Below, one piece after another: positions 1 through 7,248 of a DNA stretch of 7,810 nt (position 1 is its first letter; each line of letters opens with the position of its first letter). Position numbers and translations under genes: made by a program. The stretch covers positions 1-7,810 of the forward strand of contig CALDPK010000019.1 in the NCBI GenBank assembly GCA_937911855.1, read 5' to 3'. Under the pieces are notes generated by a model. The model was not told where the DNA came from. It worked only from the letters and a program-made list of their open reading frames with translations, and made no database searches. The stretch is from an uncultured Trueperaceae bacterium (GTDB lineage Bacteria; Deinococcota; Deinococci; Deinococcales; Trueperaceae).

Positions 1-132
1 GCACCGGCGGAATGGCAGGGAGCGTTGCCGATCACCTATCGGCTAGGGGGCGCAGTGCGGCTGCGGCTCCGGGTGCGGCAGGACTGGAACATCGTGCCGG
101 TGCACAACGTCGTCGCCATGTTGCGCGGCGCC
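1..132 (+). pseudogene. M28-family peptidase (glutamate carboxypeptidase II-like), internal fragment
   Basis: Frame 1 reads about 44 residues, open at the left edge, that resemble the segment between the protease-associated region and the catalytic domain of M28 peptidases of the glutamate carboxypeptidase II / transferrin-receptor-like group. Visible landmarks are W5, GALPITYRLG (7-16), RLRLRVRQDWN (20-30) and VPVHNVVAMLRG (32-43). Family members read approximately 'G.LP.TY..G.G...rl.v..dw...p.yNVia...G' here, followed by a tryptophan and the zinc-binding RGNHRDAW-like segment. None of that follows: after about residue 44 the frame runs 46 more unrelated residues, antisense to the neighbouring minus-strand gene, to a stop at 271-273. 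No zinc ligand or catalytic residue is present, so this piece cannot be active. It is either a remnant left by a deletion or a mis-joined assembly end. The family call comes from memory of conserved blocks only. Confidence 0.6.
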
Positions 133-359
133 AGCTGCCGGCCGGTGAAGCCGTCGATGAGCATTATCACGACCAGGATGAGCAGCGGCAGCTGGAACAC
201 CAGGCGCGCGTACTTCCAGCGGAAGAAGCGCCGCAGGCCCAGCCTGCCCATCAGGTCGAAGCCGCGCGGCTGATCCGGCCAGCGTCCTGCGGGTGCAGTG
301 GCTCTGGTGGGTGTGGATGCGATCGGCAGGCCTACCCGTCCCGGTTCGTTCAGGGCCAT
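36..359 (-). CDS. Probable membrane 4Fe-4S protein, N-terminal part only (3' end lost)
   Basis: The ATG lies one base after the TGA of the upstream lipoprotein gene (TGACATG), which suggests translational coupling and supports this start, although Met37 is a possible alternative. Residues 37-50 are basic (GLRRFFRWKY), followed by one hydrophobic membrane segment at about 52-71, then GFTGRQLAPRNMATT (70-84). That arrangement resembles the first membrane helix and loop of NapH/CcoG-like membrane proteins that go on to a cysteine-rich 4Fe-4S region. Such relatives continue with a Trp/His-rich motif, a second helix and cysteine clusters. Here the last 22 residues (86-107) are arginine- and serine-rich and unlike the family, and they lie antisense to the M28 peptidase fragment. 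The gene is therefore truncated at about residue 84 and no Fe-S ligand is visible. Family identity is inferred from a short stretch and from the YtkA-like neighbour. Confidence 0.45.
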   Translation of the reverse strand: MALNEPGRVGLPIASTPTRATAPAGRWPDQPRGFDLMGRLGLRRFFRWKYARLVFQLPLLILVVIMLIDGFTGRQLAPRNMATTLCTGTMFQSCRTRSRSRTAPPSR

Positions 360-360
360 G

Positions 361-759
361 TCAGTCGCCGCTGCTGACTGATACCGGCACGTTCAGTTCG
401 AACGATGTGCCGTCTGCCAGGGCGACGTTCGCCATCAGGAACCAGTCACCACCCATGTTGAAGGCGAAATCATCCGCCACGTACTCACCGGGCGCGACTT
501 CATGCGCTTCCGCTATCACTGGCACCATGCCGGCATGGGTCATGTCCCCGGTAACCGTCACGGAAGCGCCAGTGATCCCTTCCTGTCCGTCCAGCAGGTA
601 CACGGTCACGGGCGCCGGACCGATCCGGGCGGGTGCTGCGAGTTCGACGCGGCCCTGCACGCCGGCCGGCAGGCGACCGGCAGTGGCAGCGCCTTCATCC
701 GGCGGCCTGCAGCTGACCAGGAGTAAAAGTGAGAGGGCGACCAAAACCACACGCTTCAT
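361..759 (-). CDS. YtkA/FixH-like domain lipoprotein
   Basis: This 132-residue protein starts with a lipoprotein signal: MKR, a hydrophobic run (residues 4-15) and the lipobox LVSC with Cys17. It should be lipidated and anchored outside the cytoplasmic membrane. Residues about 35-125 look like a YtkA/FixH-type beta-sandwich domain: a 'VTVYLLDG...GASVTV' strand pair, GDMTHAGMVPV (the site of the family's Met/His-rich loop), PGEYVADDFAFNMGGDW and a final strand pair. Members of this family often sit beside copper, cytochrome-oxidase or membrane Fe-S protein genes, which fits the Fe-S-like gene following one base later. The Met and His in the central loop could bind a metal, but this is inference. 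The gene lies 37 bp behind the amidase on the same strand. A TAGCAT box 6 nt before the ATG may allow separate transcription. No specific substrate can be assigned. Confidence 0.72.
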   Translation of the reverse strand: MKRVVLVALSLLLLVSCRPPDEGAATAGRLPAGVQGRVELAAPARIGPAPVTVYLLDGQEGITGASVTVTGDMTHAGMVPVIAEAHEVAPGEYVADDFAFNMGGDWFLMANVALADGTSFELNVPVSVSSGD

Positions 760-765
760 GCCTCG

Positions 766-771
766 ATGCTA
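766..771 (-). promoter_or_regulatory. Candidate -10 box of the YtkA-like gene
   Basis: On the minus strand TAGCAT is followed by six bases (CGAGGC) and then the ATG at 759. It matches TANNNT and four of six positions of TATAAT. The same hexamer stands 7 nt before the zwf start. Transcription would begin at or very near the start codon. No convincing -35 was found, and GAGG could instead serve as a closely spaced ribosome binding site. Confidence 0.3.
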
Positions 772-796
772 GCACCGGCCCGTGCGGCGTCAGGTA

Positions 797-1576
797 TCAG
801 TGCAGCTGCGGCGGAAGGCGACCGGTTTCGGTCAGGAACGCGAGCAGTCCCCGGGCTATCAGTGCTGCCGGTTTCTCGGGCTGCAGCAGGAAACGGCGGT
901 CTTCAGGGTTGCTTATGTAACCCATCTCGATAAGCAGGGCGGGACTGCGCGGGTTGACGCTGTGCCGGTACTGCGGGTTGAAGGCGTAGTAGTGGATCAT
1001 CGTGCCGCTCGTATTGAGCGAATCGTCGGCAAGGCCCGAGCCCTGCAGGTAGGCGTCATCGATGAATTTCTTCAGCGCCAGATCGGTGGGGTTCCTGGCA
1101 GGTTCGAAGAACGAGCTCTTGTAACCGCTGCGCCATTCGTCATCCACGCTGTCGGCATGCAGCGACAGGATGGCATCGGCCGAGTAGTGGACCGGTACGC
1201 TGGCGGGCAGCAGGTCGACCATGACGCCCCGGGCCTCGAGCAGGGCGGTCAGTTCGGCGGCCACGGCCCGGTTCACGTCCAACTCGTCGACGCCACCTGA
1301 ATGACCGCCCGTGTTCCAGCGGAGGGCAGCGTGCTCGTCGGGGTGCCGGTGCGCGTCCAGGTGGCCGATCTGGATGCCCACCCTGACCGGGCCCTTCAGC
1401 AGGTTGATGAGTGCTATCCGTCCCGCCTCGAGCGGTCCTACCTGGAACTCAAGCGCGTGACTGCGAACCGGACCCGCCACCAGCAGGAACACCATCAGGA
1501 GCGCCATGGCCAGGGTGCCCAGCAGCAGGCGCTGGCGACGTCTGGGCCCAGACTGACTGACGGAATGTGCCGGCAC
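797..1576 (-). CDS. N-acetylmuramoyl-L-alanine amidase, secreted (Amidase_3 type)
   Basis: This zinc enzyme is predicted to cleave the amide bond between N-acetylmuramic acid and L-alanine in peptidoglycan, outside the cytoplasmic membrane. The 259-residue protein has a basic start (RRRQR, 12-16), a hydrophobic segment (about 17-36) and a possible signal-peptidase site after SHA (39-41). Catalytic-domain landmarks are VGIQIGH (66-72, His72), GGVDELDVN (94-102, Glu98), SLHADS (138-143, His140) and LLIEMGYISN (214-223, Glu217). These correspond to the His-Glu-His zinc site and catalytic glutamate of Amidase_3. The first motif is IQIGHLD rather than the usual DPGHGG, a variant subgroup known with IGHW-like motifs. 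The only available start is GTG: no ATG, GTG or TTG lies between it and the upstream in-frame stop, and Met24 falls inside the signal. GAAGG ends one base before this GTG, very close for a ribosome site. It is the first gene of a likely three-gene minus-strand unit. Confidence 0.85.
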   Translation of the reverse strand: MPAHSVSQSGPRRRQRLLLGTLAMALLMVFLLVAGPVRSHALEFQVGPLEAGRIALINLLKGPVRVGIQIGHLDAHRHPDEHAALRWNTGGHSGGVDELDVNRAVAAELTALLEARGVMVDLLPASVPVHYSADAILSLHADSVDDEWRSGYKSSFFEPARNPTDLALKKFIDDAYLQGSGLADDSLNTSGTMIHYYAFNPQYRHSVNPRSPALLIEMGYISNPEDRRFLLQPEKPAALIARGLLAFLTETGRLPPQLH

Positions 1577-1583
1577 GCCTTCA

Positions 1584-1589
1584 AAACTA
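1584..1589 (-). promoter_or_regulatory. Candidate -10 box of the amidase gene
   Basis: Minus-strand TAGTTT is followed by seven bases and then the GTG start at 1576. It fits TANNNT but only three of six positions of TATAAT. The main support is that its spacing matches the other boxes in this window. No clear -35 is visible. Confidence 0.25.
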
Positions 1590-1590
1590 C

Positions 1591-1600
1591 CACTTAAGTG
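1591..1600. promoter_or_regulatory. 10-bp perfect palindrome in a divergent promoter region
   Basis: CACTTAAGTG is a perfect inverted repeat lying between the amidase and phospholipase genes. It is one base upstream of the amidase -10 candidate and 24 bp upstream of the phospholipase -10 candidate. Its placement would suit an operator acting on either gene, but a 10-bp palindrome can also arise by chance and no regulator is encoded nearby. Confidence 0.2.
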
Positions 1601-1624
1601 ACAGGTTTCTCAGAGTGACGCGCA

Positions 1625-1630
1625 TATAGT
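1625..1630 (+). promoter_or_regulatory. Candidate -10 box of the patatin-like gene
   Basis: TATAGT matches five of six positions of TATAAT and ends 9 nt before the ATG at 1640. Transcription would start 0-3 nt before the start codon, giving a leaderless or nearly leaderless mRNA. There is no strong Shine-Dalgarno sequence (only GACGG directly before ATG) and no good -35 at 16-18 bp. Confidence 0.45.
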
Positions 1631-1639
1631 GGTTGACGG

Positions 1640-2542
1640 ATGATTGAAGTTACCCCGGCACAGGCCGGTTCCCAGGAAACAACCAGAATCGGTCTTGCGC
1701 TCGGCGGCGGCAGTGCCCGCGGTTTCGCCCATATCGGAGTGCTGCAGGTACTCGAAGAGCACGGCATCAGGCCGGCGCTCCTGGCCGGCACCAGCTTCGG
1801 TGCACTCGTCGCCGCGCTCTACGCTGCGGGCCTTACCGTCGAGGAGATCGAAGCCACCGCGAAGGCGGTGCGCGGCCGTGACCTGCTCAGGCGCATCCCC
1901 GATTTCGGACTGCACAAGGCTGCGGTATTCGAAGGCAGGCGCCTCGAGGCGTACTTCGAGCACATGATCGACGGACGGCATTTCGAGGACCTCGAGTTGC
2001 CGCTGGTCGTGGCCACCACTGACGTGGACACCGGTGAACGGGTGGTGCTGAACTCAGGTCCGCTCGCACCGGCACTCAGGGCGTCGTCGTCGCTGCCGGG
2101 CATATTCGCGCCGGTGGAGTTAGGTGGCCGCAGGCTCGCGGACGGCGGGCTCGGCGCGTCGGTGCCACTTGACGTGCTGTACGACCACGACGTGGACCTG
2201 CGCATCGGCGTGGGTGCCGGCCTGACCGTGCGTGGTTCCGCTGCCCCTGAGGCAGTGCGGCGCATGGCCAGCTCCAGGTTCGGGAGCATGATGTGCGACC
2301 GCGTGCTTGCCAGCCGCAACGGCAACGCGTTCGTGGGGCTCGGCAAGGCCCTGGCCGTGGGTGCCCGCGGACTGGGCGTGGTGGAGCGGGCTGACGGTGC
2401 CCTCGAGATGGAGACCGCGCCGCCCATCCACTGGCTGCAGTTCGGCCGGGCCGCCCAGGCCATCCGGGCAGGACGTGAGGCAGCAGCGCAGTTTCTGCCG
2501 CAGCTGCGCGGTGCCATAGCGCGCTTCGAAACAGCCGTCTGA
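1640..2542 (+). CDS. Patatin-like phospholipase (RssA-like)
   Basis: This 300-residue protein is predicted to be a serine lipid acyl hydrolase with a Ser-Asp dyad. The patatin domain fills residues 16 to about 200. The oxyanion-hole loop is GGGSARG (22-28), the nucleophile elbow is GTSFG (50-54, Ser52), and the catalytic aspartate is Asp168 in DGG (168-170). Substrate-site landmarks between them include the VVATTDVDTGE segment (123-133) and ALRASSSLPGIFAPV (145-159), both typical of bacterial patatins. No signal peptide or membrane segment is seen, so it is probably cytoplasmic. The first 15 residues lie outside the domain and may vary; ATG at 1640 is kept because of the TATAGT box just upstream. 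The C-terminal 100 residues are not recognised as a separate domain. It is a single-gene unit, divergent from the amidase and ending one base from the arginase stop. Substrate and role are unknown. Confidence 0.88.
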   Translation: MIEVTPAQAGSQETTRIGLALGGGSARGFAHIGVLQVLEEHGIRPALLAGTSFGALVAALYAAGLTVEEIEATAKAVRGRDLLRRIPDFGLHKAAVFEGRRLEAYFEHMIDGRHFEDLELPLVVATTDVDTGERVVLNSGPLAPALRASSSLPGIFAPVELGGRRLADGGLGASVPLDVLYDHDVDLRIGVGAGLTVRGSAAPEAVRRMASSRFGSMMCDRVLASRNGNAFVGLGKALAVGARGLGVVERADGALEMETAPPIHWLQFGRAAQAIRAGREAAAQFLPQLRGAIARFETAV

Positions 2543-2543
2543 C

Positions 2544-3449
2544 CTAAAGGATCTGCTGACCGAGCAGACTGCTGACGAGCCCGGTGACGAGTTCGGCTGT
2601 ACGGTTGCGGGTGTCGAGGATGGGGTTGACCTCCACCACGTCGACACTTGCCACCTTGCCGCCCGCAGCCAGGCTTTCCATGAGCAGGTGCGCTTCCCGG
2701 AAGGTGAGGCCGCCGGCCACCGGTGTTCCCACTCCCGGGGCGATCATCGGATCCAGCGCGTCAGCGTCAAGTGACACGTGCCAGCGCTCGAAGCCGGCCA
2801 GGTACCCGAAAGCCTCGTCTATGACCCGGGCCATGCCCATGCGGTCGATCTCGCTCATGCTGAACGCCTTTATGCCGAGTTCCCTGATCATCTCGCGTTC
2901 GAACGGATCCACGCTGCGCAGCCCGATGTAGACGATCTGCTCCGGGTCCAGCACCTTGCCGCCACCCCAGATCGTGTCGCCACCCAGGTCGCCCAGACCA
3001 AGCAGTTGCGCCATCGGCATCCCGTGCACGTTGCCGCTGGGTGAGCTGGCCGGAGTGTTCAGGTCGGCGTGAGCGTCTATCCAGATGACTGCGTCACAGG
3101 CGGCCGGGCCCTTCATGGCAGCGGCAACGGTCGCCATTGCCACGGCGTGGTCCCCGCCCAGTGACAGCGGCATGACCCCGGGGTCCAGTTCGCTCAGCTG
3201 GTGGAAGGCGACCCGGCAGGCCGAGATTATCTGCTCGGCGAATCGTGCGGAATCAAGGCCGTGATCCAGGTTGCTCGCCGATTCGGGCTGCTGCACGTCG
3301 ACGTTGCCCAGGTCCGTCACCAGGTGGTCCAGGTTCCTGAGCATCCTGCCCAGCTGCGCCAGGCGCAGGGCGCTGGGCCCCATGTCGGTGCCGCGCCGGC
3401 CCGCGCCGAGGTCGGTGGGTATTCCCAGTATCGCGATGTTCCTCTGCAC
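2544..3449 (-). CDS. rocF: Arginase
   Basis: Predicted to hydrolyse L-arginine to L-ornithine and urea in the cytoplasm using a binuclear manganese centre. The 301-residue length is normal for bacterial arginases. All manganese ligands are visible: His101 in GGDHAVA (98-104), Asp125, His127 and Asp129 in DAHADLNTP (125-133), and Asp228 and Asp230 in SLDADALDP (226-234). Substrate-binding landmarks SSPSGNVHGMP (135-145) and GTPVAGGLTFRE (241-252, Glu252) favour arginase over agmatinase or formiminoglutamase. The start is GTG at 3449. A GGGAGAG stretch lies about 13 bases upstream, inside the end of zwf, and no ATG offers a better fit. It follows zwf by only six bases and is probably cotranscribed with it. 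Its TAG stop is one base from the stop of the convergent phospholipase gene, so no terminator fits in the gap. No urease or ornithine-metabolism genes are in view. Confidence 0.93.
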   Translation of the reverse strand: MQRNIAILGIPTDLGAGRRGTDMGPSALRLAQLGRMLRNLDHLVTDLGNVDVQQPESASNLDHGLDSARFAEQIISACRVAFHQLSELDPGVMPLSLGGDHAVAMATVAAAMKGPAACDAVIWIDAHADLNTPASSPSGNVHGMPMAQLLGLGDLGGDTIWGGGKVLDPEQIVYIGLRSVDPFEREMIRELGIKAFSMSEIDRMGMARVIDEAFGYLAGFERWHVSLDADALDPMIAPGVGTPVAGGLTFREAHLLMESLAAGGKVASVDVVEVNPILDTRNRTAELVTGLVSSLLGQQIL

Positions 3450-3455
3450 CCGGGC

Positions 3456-4895
<1,440 letters not shown>

Positions 4896-4902
4896 GGGCC
4901 AA

Positions 4903-4908
4903 ATGCTA
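4903..4908 (-). promoter_or_regulatory. Candidate -10 box of zwf
   Basis: Minus-strand TAGCAT is followed by seven bases (TTGGCCC) and the ATG at 4895. It has four of six consensus positions. No Shine-Dalgarno sequence separates it from the start codon, so the zwf-arginase mRNA may be leaderless. The nearest -35-like match (CTGACG, 4930-4935) would leave a 21-bp spacer, which is too long, so the -35 is unassigned. Confidence 0.35.
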
Positions 4909-4943
4909 TCAGATGGCAACCGCCCGTCCCGTCAGAGTGGGGT

Positions 4944-4949
4944 TATATT
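4944..4949 (+). promoter_or_regulatory. Candidate -10 box of tyrS
   Basis: TATATT matches five of six consensus positions and is followed by seven bases (GGCGCTC) and the tyrS ATG at 4957. This places the likely transcription start on or beside the start codon. No purine-rich ribosome site lies between them; GTGGGG further upstream is too distant. No -35 is recognised. No T-box or other leader structure fits in the 61-bp spacer. Confidence 0.5.
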
Positions 4950-4956
4950 GGCGCTC

Positions 4957-6165
4957 ATGTCGAGTATTGATGAGAGCCTGAAAATCCTTGAGTCCGGCAC
5001 GGCACAGATCGAGCCGGCCGGTGAACTGCGCGCCAAACTGGAGGCTGCAGCCCGTGAAGGGCGTCAGCTGCGCGCGAAGCTGGGCGTCGACCCTTCCAGC
5101 ACGGACCTGCACGTCGGCCACTCGGTCGTCCTCCGCAAGCTCCGGCAGTTCCAGGACCTGGGGCACAAGGTTGTTCTCATCATCGGTGATTTCACGGCCA
5201 CCATCGGCGACCCGTCGGGCCGCTCGAAGACGCGTCCCCCGCTCACGCTCGAGGAGACGCGCCGCAACGGCGAAACTTACCTGCAGCAGGCCGCGCTGAT
5301 CCTGGACATGAACGAAGAGCTGCTGGAGATCAGGCACAACTCGGAATGGCTCGAGAAACTCGGCTTCGGCGAGCTCATCCGCCTGGCCAGCACGTACACG
5401 GTGGCCCGCATGCTCGAGCGCGATGATTTCACCAACCGCTACAGCGCAGGTGTGCCGATCAGCGTGCACGAGTTCCTCTACCCGCTGGCCCAGGCTTACG
5501 ACAGCGTCGAGGTACGCGCTGACGTTGAGCTTGGCGGTACCGACCAGCTGTTCAACCTGCTGGTGGGGCGCGACGTGCAGCGTGCCTACGGCCAGGAAGC
5601 GCAGGTTGCCCTGACCGTGCCGCTGCTGGTCGGTACTGACGGCGTGCAGAAGATGTCGAAGTCACTGAACAACTACATCGGCCTGACTGAGGCGCCCGAG
5701 CAGATCTTCCGCAAGGCGATGCAGGTGGCTGACGGGAAGCTGGCCGAGTTCGCGTTGCTGAGCACCGACCTTGATCCCGCTGCCATCGAGGCGGAGCTTA
5801 AAGGGAGTCCGCTGGCTGCGCACCGCACCTACGCCCGTGAGCTCGTGCGCCTCTACCACGGTGAGGACGCTGTCGCGCCTGCGGAGGCACGTTACGACAG
5901 CGTGGCGAGCGGCGGCACTCCGGACGAGATGACCGAGGGGACTGTCGCTGCTTCAGACGCACCCGGGGGCGAGGTTGCTGCGGCGCGCCTGGCGACGCTG
6001 GCCGGCCTGACCGCTTCGGGTGGCGAAGCCAAGCGGCTCATCGGCAACCGTGGCCTGCGGGTCGACGGCGAAGTTGTTGAAGACCCGCAGTTCAAGGTGA
6101 ACCTGACAGAGCCGGTGGTGCTGCGCAAGGGCAAGGACACCTTCGTGCGCGTACGCCTGGGCTGA
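4957..6165 (+). CDS. tyrS: Tyrosyl-tRNA synthetase (KMSKS type)
   Basis: Attaches tyrosine to tRNA-Tyr in the cytoplasm; a class I aminoacyl-tRNA synthetase. The protein has 402 residues from ATG at 4957. The Rossmann catalytic domain carries HVGH at 52-55 (HIGH signature), the LIIGDFTATIGDPSGRSKTRPPLT region at about 70-93, the tyrosine-site segment QAYDSVEVRADVELGGTDQ, and KMSKS at 232-236. The intact KMSKS marks the TyrZ-like subclass rather than the E. coli TyrS type. A C-terminal S4 RNA-binding domain covers about 343-402 (ARLATLAGL, EAKRLIGNRGLRVDG). The GRSKTRPPLTLEETR, VQRAYGQ and FVRVRL segments resemble the Thermus enzyme as I remember it. The frame is open upstream to 4834, but that extension overlaps zwf and lacks family similarity. 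The gene is monocistronic, and its TGA is nine bases from the convergent pfkA stop. Confidence 0.96.
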   Translation: MSSIDESLKILESGTAQIEPAGELRAKLEAAAREGRQLRAKLGVDPSSTDLHVGHSVVLRKLRQFQDLGHKVVLIIGDFTATIGDPSGRSKTRPPLTLEETRRNGETYLQQAALILDMNEELLEIRHNSEWLEKLGFGELIRLASTYTVARMLERDDFTNRYSAGVPISVHEFLYPLAQAYDSVEVRADVELGGTDQLFNLLVGRDVQRAYGQEAQVALTVPLLVGTDGVQKMSKSLNNYIGLTEAPEQIFRKAMQVADGKLAEFALLSTDLDPAAIEAELKGSPLAAHRTYARELVRLYHGEDAVAPAEARYDSVASGGTPDEMTEGTVAASDAPGGEVAAARLATLAGLTASGGEAKRLIGNRGLRVDGEVVEDPQFKVNLTEPVVLRKGKDTFVRVRLG

Positions 6166-6174
6166 GAATCCAGG

Positions 6175-7149
6175 TCAGATAGCCAGGACGCGGGCCAGCT
6201 CCAGCAGCTGCCAGTCGATGTCTCTGGACCTGCCGCTCACATCGCTCAAGGGGGTGAGTGAAGTGCCGCGCCGGTCGACGCCGATCATTACGTCATCGGC
6301 GCCCTTCTGCAGTTCCCGCACGGCCACGAAGCCCAGGCGGGAGGCCAGCACCCGGTCGCGCGTCGTCGGCGAACCGCCACGCTGCACGTGCCCCAGTATG
6401 CTCGTGCGCACTTCCTGATGCGAGATCGCGGTTATCTGCTTCTCCAGCTCCAGGCTGCCGCCGGGGAATGCACCCTCTGCAACCACGACGATGCTGCTCT
6501 GCTTGCCGCGCTCTGCTGCCGCGACCAGTGCTTCTGCTACTTCTTCAACGCTCGGCCTGACCTCGGGGACCAGGATGGCTTCTGCGCCAACTGCCACGCC
6601 GACGTTCAGTGCGATGTGGCCTGAGTGCCTGCCCATCACTTCCACCAGGAACAGCCGGTCGTGGCTGGCAGCCGTGTCCCGCAGCCTGTCGATCGCTTCC
6701 ACCGCGATGTTCATGGCGGTGTTGAAACCGATGGTTACATCGGTTCCGTAGATGTCGTTGTCGATGGTGCCGGGGATGCCCATCACCCGCACGCCCTGCT
6801 CCTGGTGGAGGAGGCTGGCGCCGCGCAGCGAGCCGTCACCGCCTATGACCACGAGGGAGTCTATGCCGCGCTCCCGCAGCACCGCTGCAGCTTTCGCACG
6901 GCCTTCGGGAGAGCGGAATTCGTCTGCGCGGGCTGTGCGCAGGATGGTGCCGCCGCGTTGGATGATGTTGGCGACCGCCCGCGGGCCGATCTCTTCGATG
7001 TCGCCTTCCATGAGTCCCTGGTAGCCGCGGTATACGAACGAGGCTTTCATGCCGTCGTGAATGGCGGTGCGCACTACCGCCCTGATAGCGGCGTTCATGC
7101 CGGGCGCGTCACCGCCTGAGGTAAGGACTGCCAGATGGTTTGCCTGCAT
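6175..7149 (-). CDS. pfkA: ATP-dependent 6-phosphofructokinase
   Basis: Phosphorylates fructose 6-phosphate to fructose 1,6-bisphosphate, the committed step of glycolysis, in the cytoplasm. The 324 residues are close to the usual 320 of bacterial PfkA. Landmarks are TSGGDAPGMNAAIRAVVR (10-27, phosphate-binding loop), GGDGS (103-107) and PGTIDND (126-132, catalytic base Asp130). Gly106 in GGDGS and Gly127 in PGTIDND mark ATP-dependent enzymes; pyrophosphate-dependent ones carry Asp and Lys at those sites. MGRHSGHIAL and GHVQRGGSPT supply the rest of the sugar-phosphate and effector regions. The end LTPL...RDIDWQLLELARVLAI is close to the remembered Thermus sequence. ATG at 7149 is followed at once by the first beta strand, so the start is secure, and TACACT lies 6 nt upstream. 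It is a single-gene unit, divergent from clpB and convergent with tyrS. Confidence 0.95.
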   Translation of the reverse strand: MQANHLAVLTSGGDAPGMNAAIRAVVRTAIHDGMKASFVYRGYQGLMEGDIEEIGPRAVANIIQRGGTILRTARADEFRSPEGRAKAAAVLRERGIDSLVVIGGDGSLRGASLLHQEQGVRVMGIPGTIDNDIYGTDVTIGFNTAMNIAVEAIDRLRDTAASHDRLFLVEVMGRHSGHIALNVGVAVGAEAILVPEVRPSVEEVAEALVAAAERGKQSSIVVVAEGAFPGGSLELEKQITAISHQEVRTSILGHVQRGGSPTTRDRVLASRLGFVAVRELQKGADDVMIGVDRRGTSLTPLSDVSGRSRDIDWQLLELARVLAI

Positions 7150-7155
7150 GGCTGA

Positions 7156-7161
7156 AGTGTA
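7156..7161 (-). promoter_or_regulatory. Candidate -10 box of pfkA
   Basis: Minus-strand TACACT is followed by six bases (TCAGCC) and the ATG at 7149. It fits TANNNT, with four of six consensus positions. No Shine-Dalgarno sequence is present before the ATG. No good -35 is seen at 16-18 bp, where the sequence is GC-rich. Confidence 0.42.
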
Positions 7162-7211
7162 CCGCTAAGGCAGCATTTGCAGCCGCCGGGGCCAGGTCAG
7201 CGCGCAGAGAA

Positions 7212-7232
7212 CTTGACAATGGGGCACTCAAG
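7212..7232 (+). promoter_or_regulatory. HAIR-type operator (HspR binding site) of clpB
   Basis: CTTGACA, seven bases, then ACTCAAG forms an imperfect inverted repeat matching the HAIR consensus CTTGAGT-N7-ACTCAAG. The right half matches at all seven positions and the left half at five. HAIR is the binding site of the heat-shock repressor HspR in actinobacteria and Deinococcus, and clpB is a classic HspR target. The two left-half mismatches are exactly those needed to make the overlapping TTGACA -35 element. Bound repressor would cover the -35 and most of the spacer. No hspR gene is in the window. Confidence 0.78.
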
Positions 7233-7241
7233 TATCATAAT
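7213..7241 (+). promoter_or_regulatory. Vegetative promoter of clpB (TTGACA - 17 bp - CATAAT)
   Basis: A perfect -35 TTGACA (7213-7218) is separated by 17 bp from CATAAT (7236-7241), which has five of six -10 positions. This is the strongest promoter match in the window. The -10 ends 7 nt before the clpB ATG, so the transcription start should fall at about 7248-7249 and the mRNA would have essentially no leader. Confidence 0.75.
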
Positions 7242-7248
7242 CGGGGCA

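Noticed and set aside
36..119. A frameshift in the Fe-S-like gene (another minus frame reads VVHRHDVP, faintly like the expected Trp/His motif)
   Set aside because: The opposite strand shows much longer and better similarity to an M28 peptidase across the same bases, so a junction explains the loss better than a frameshift. The other minus frames also soon reach stops.
4896..4919. TTG start at 4919 for zwf
   Set aside because: The extra eight residues are unlike family N-termini, and the upstream sequence has no promoter-like box. ATG at 4895 fits both.
7212..7241. Sigma-32-type heat-shock promoter for clpB
   Set aside because: CTTGA at the -35 would fit, but there is no CCCCAT-like -10. 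TTGACA-17-CATAAT plus the HAIR repeat is a better explanation.
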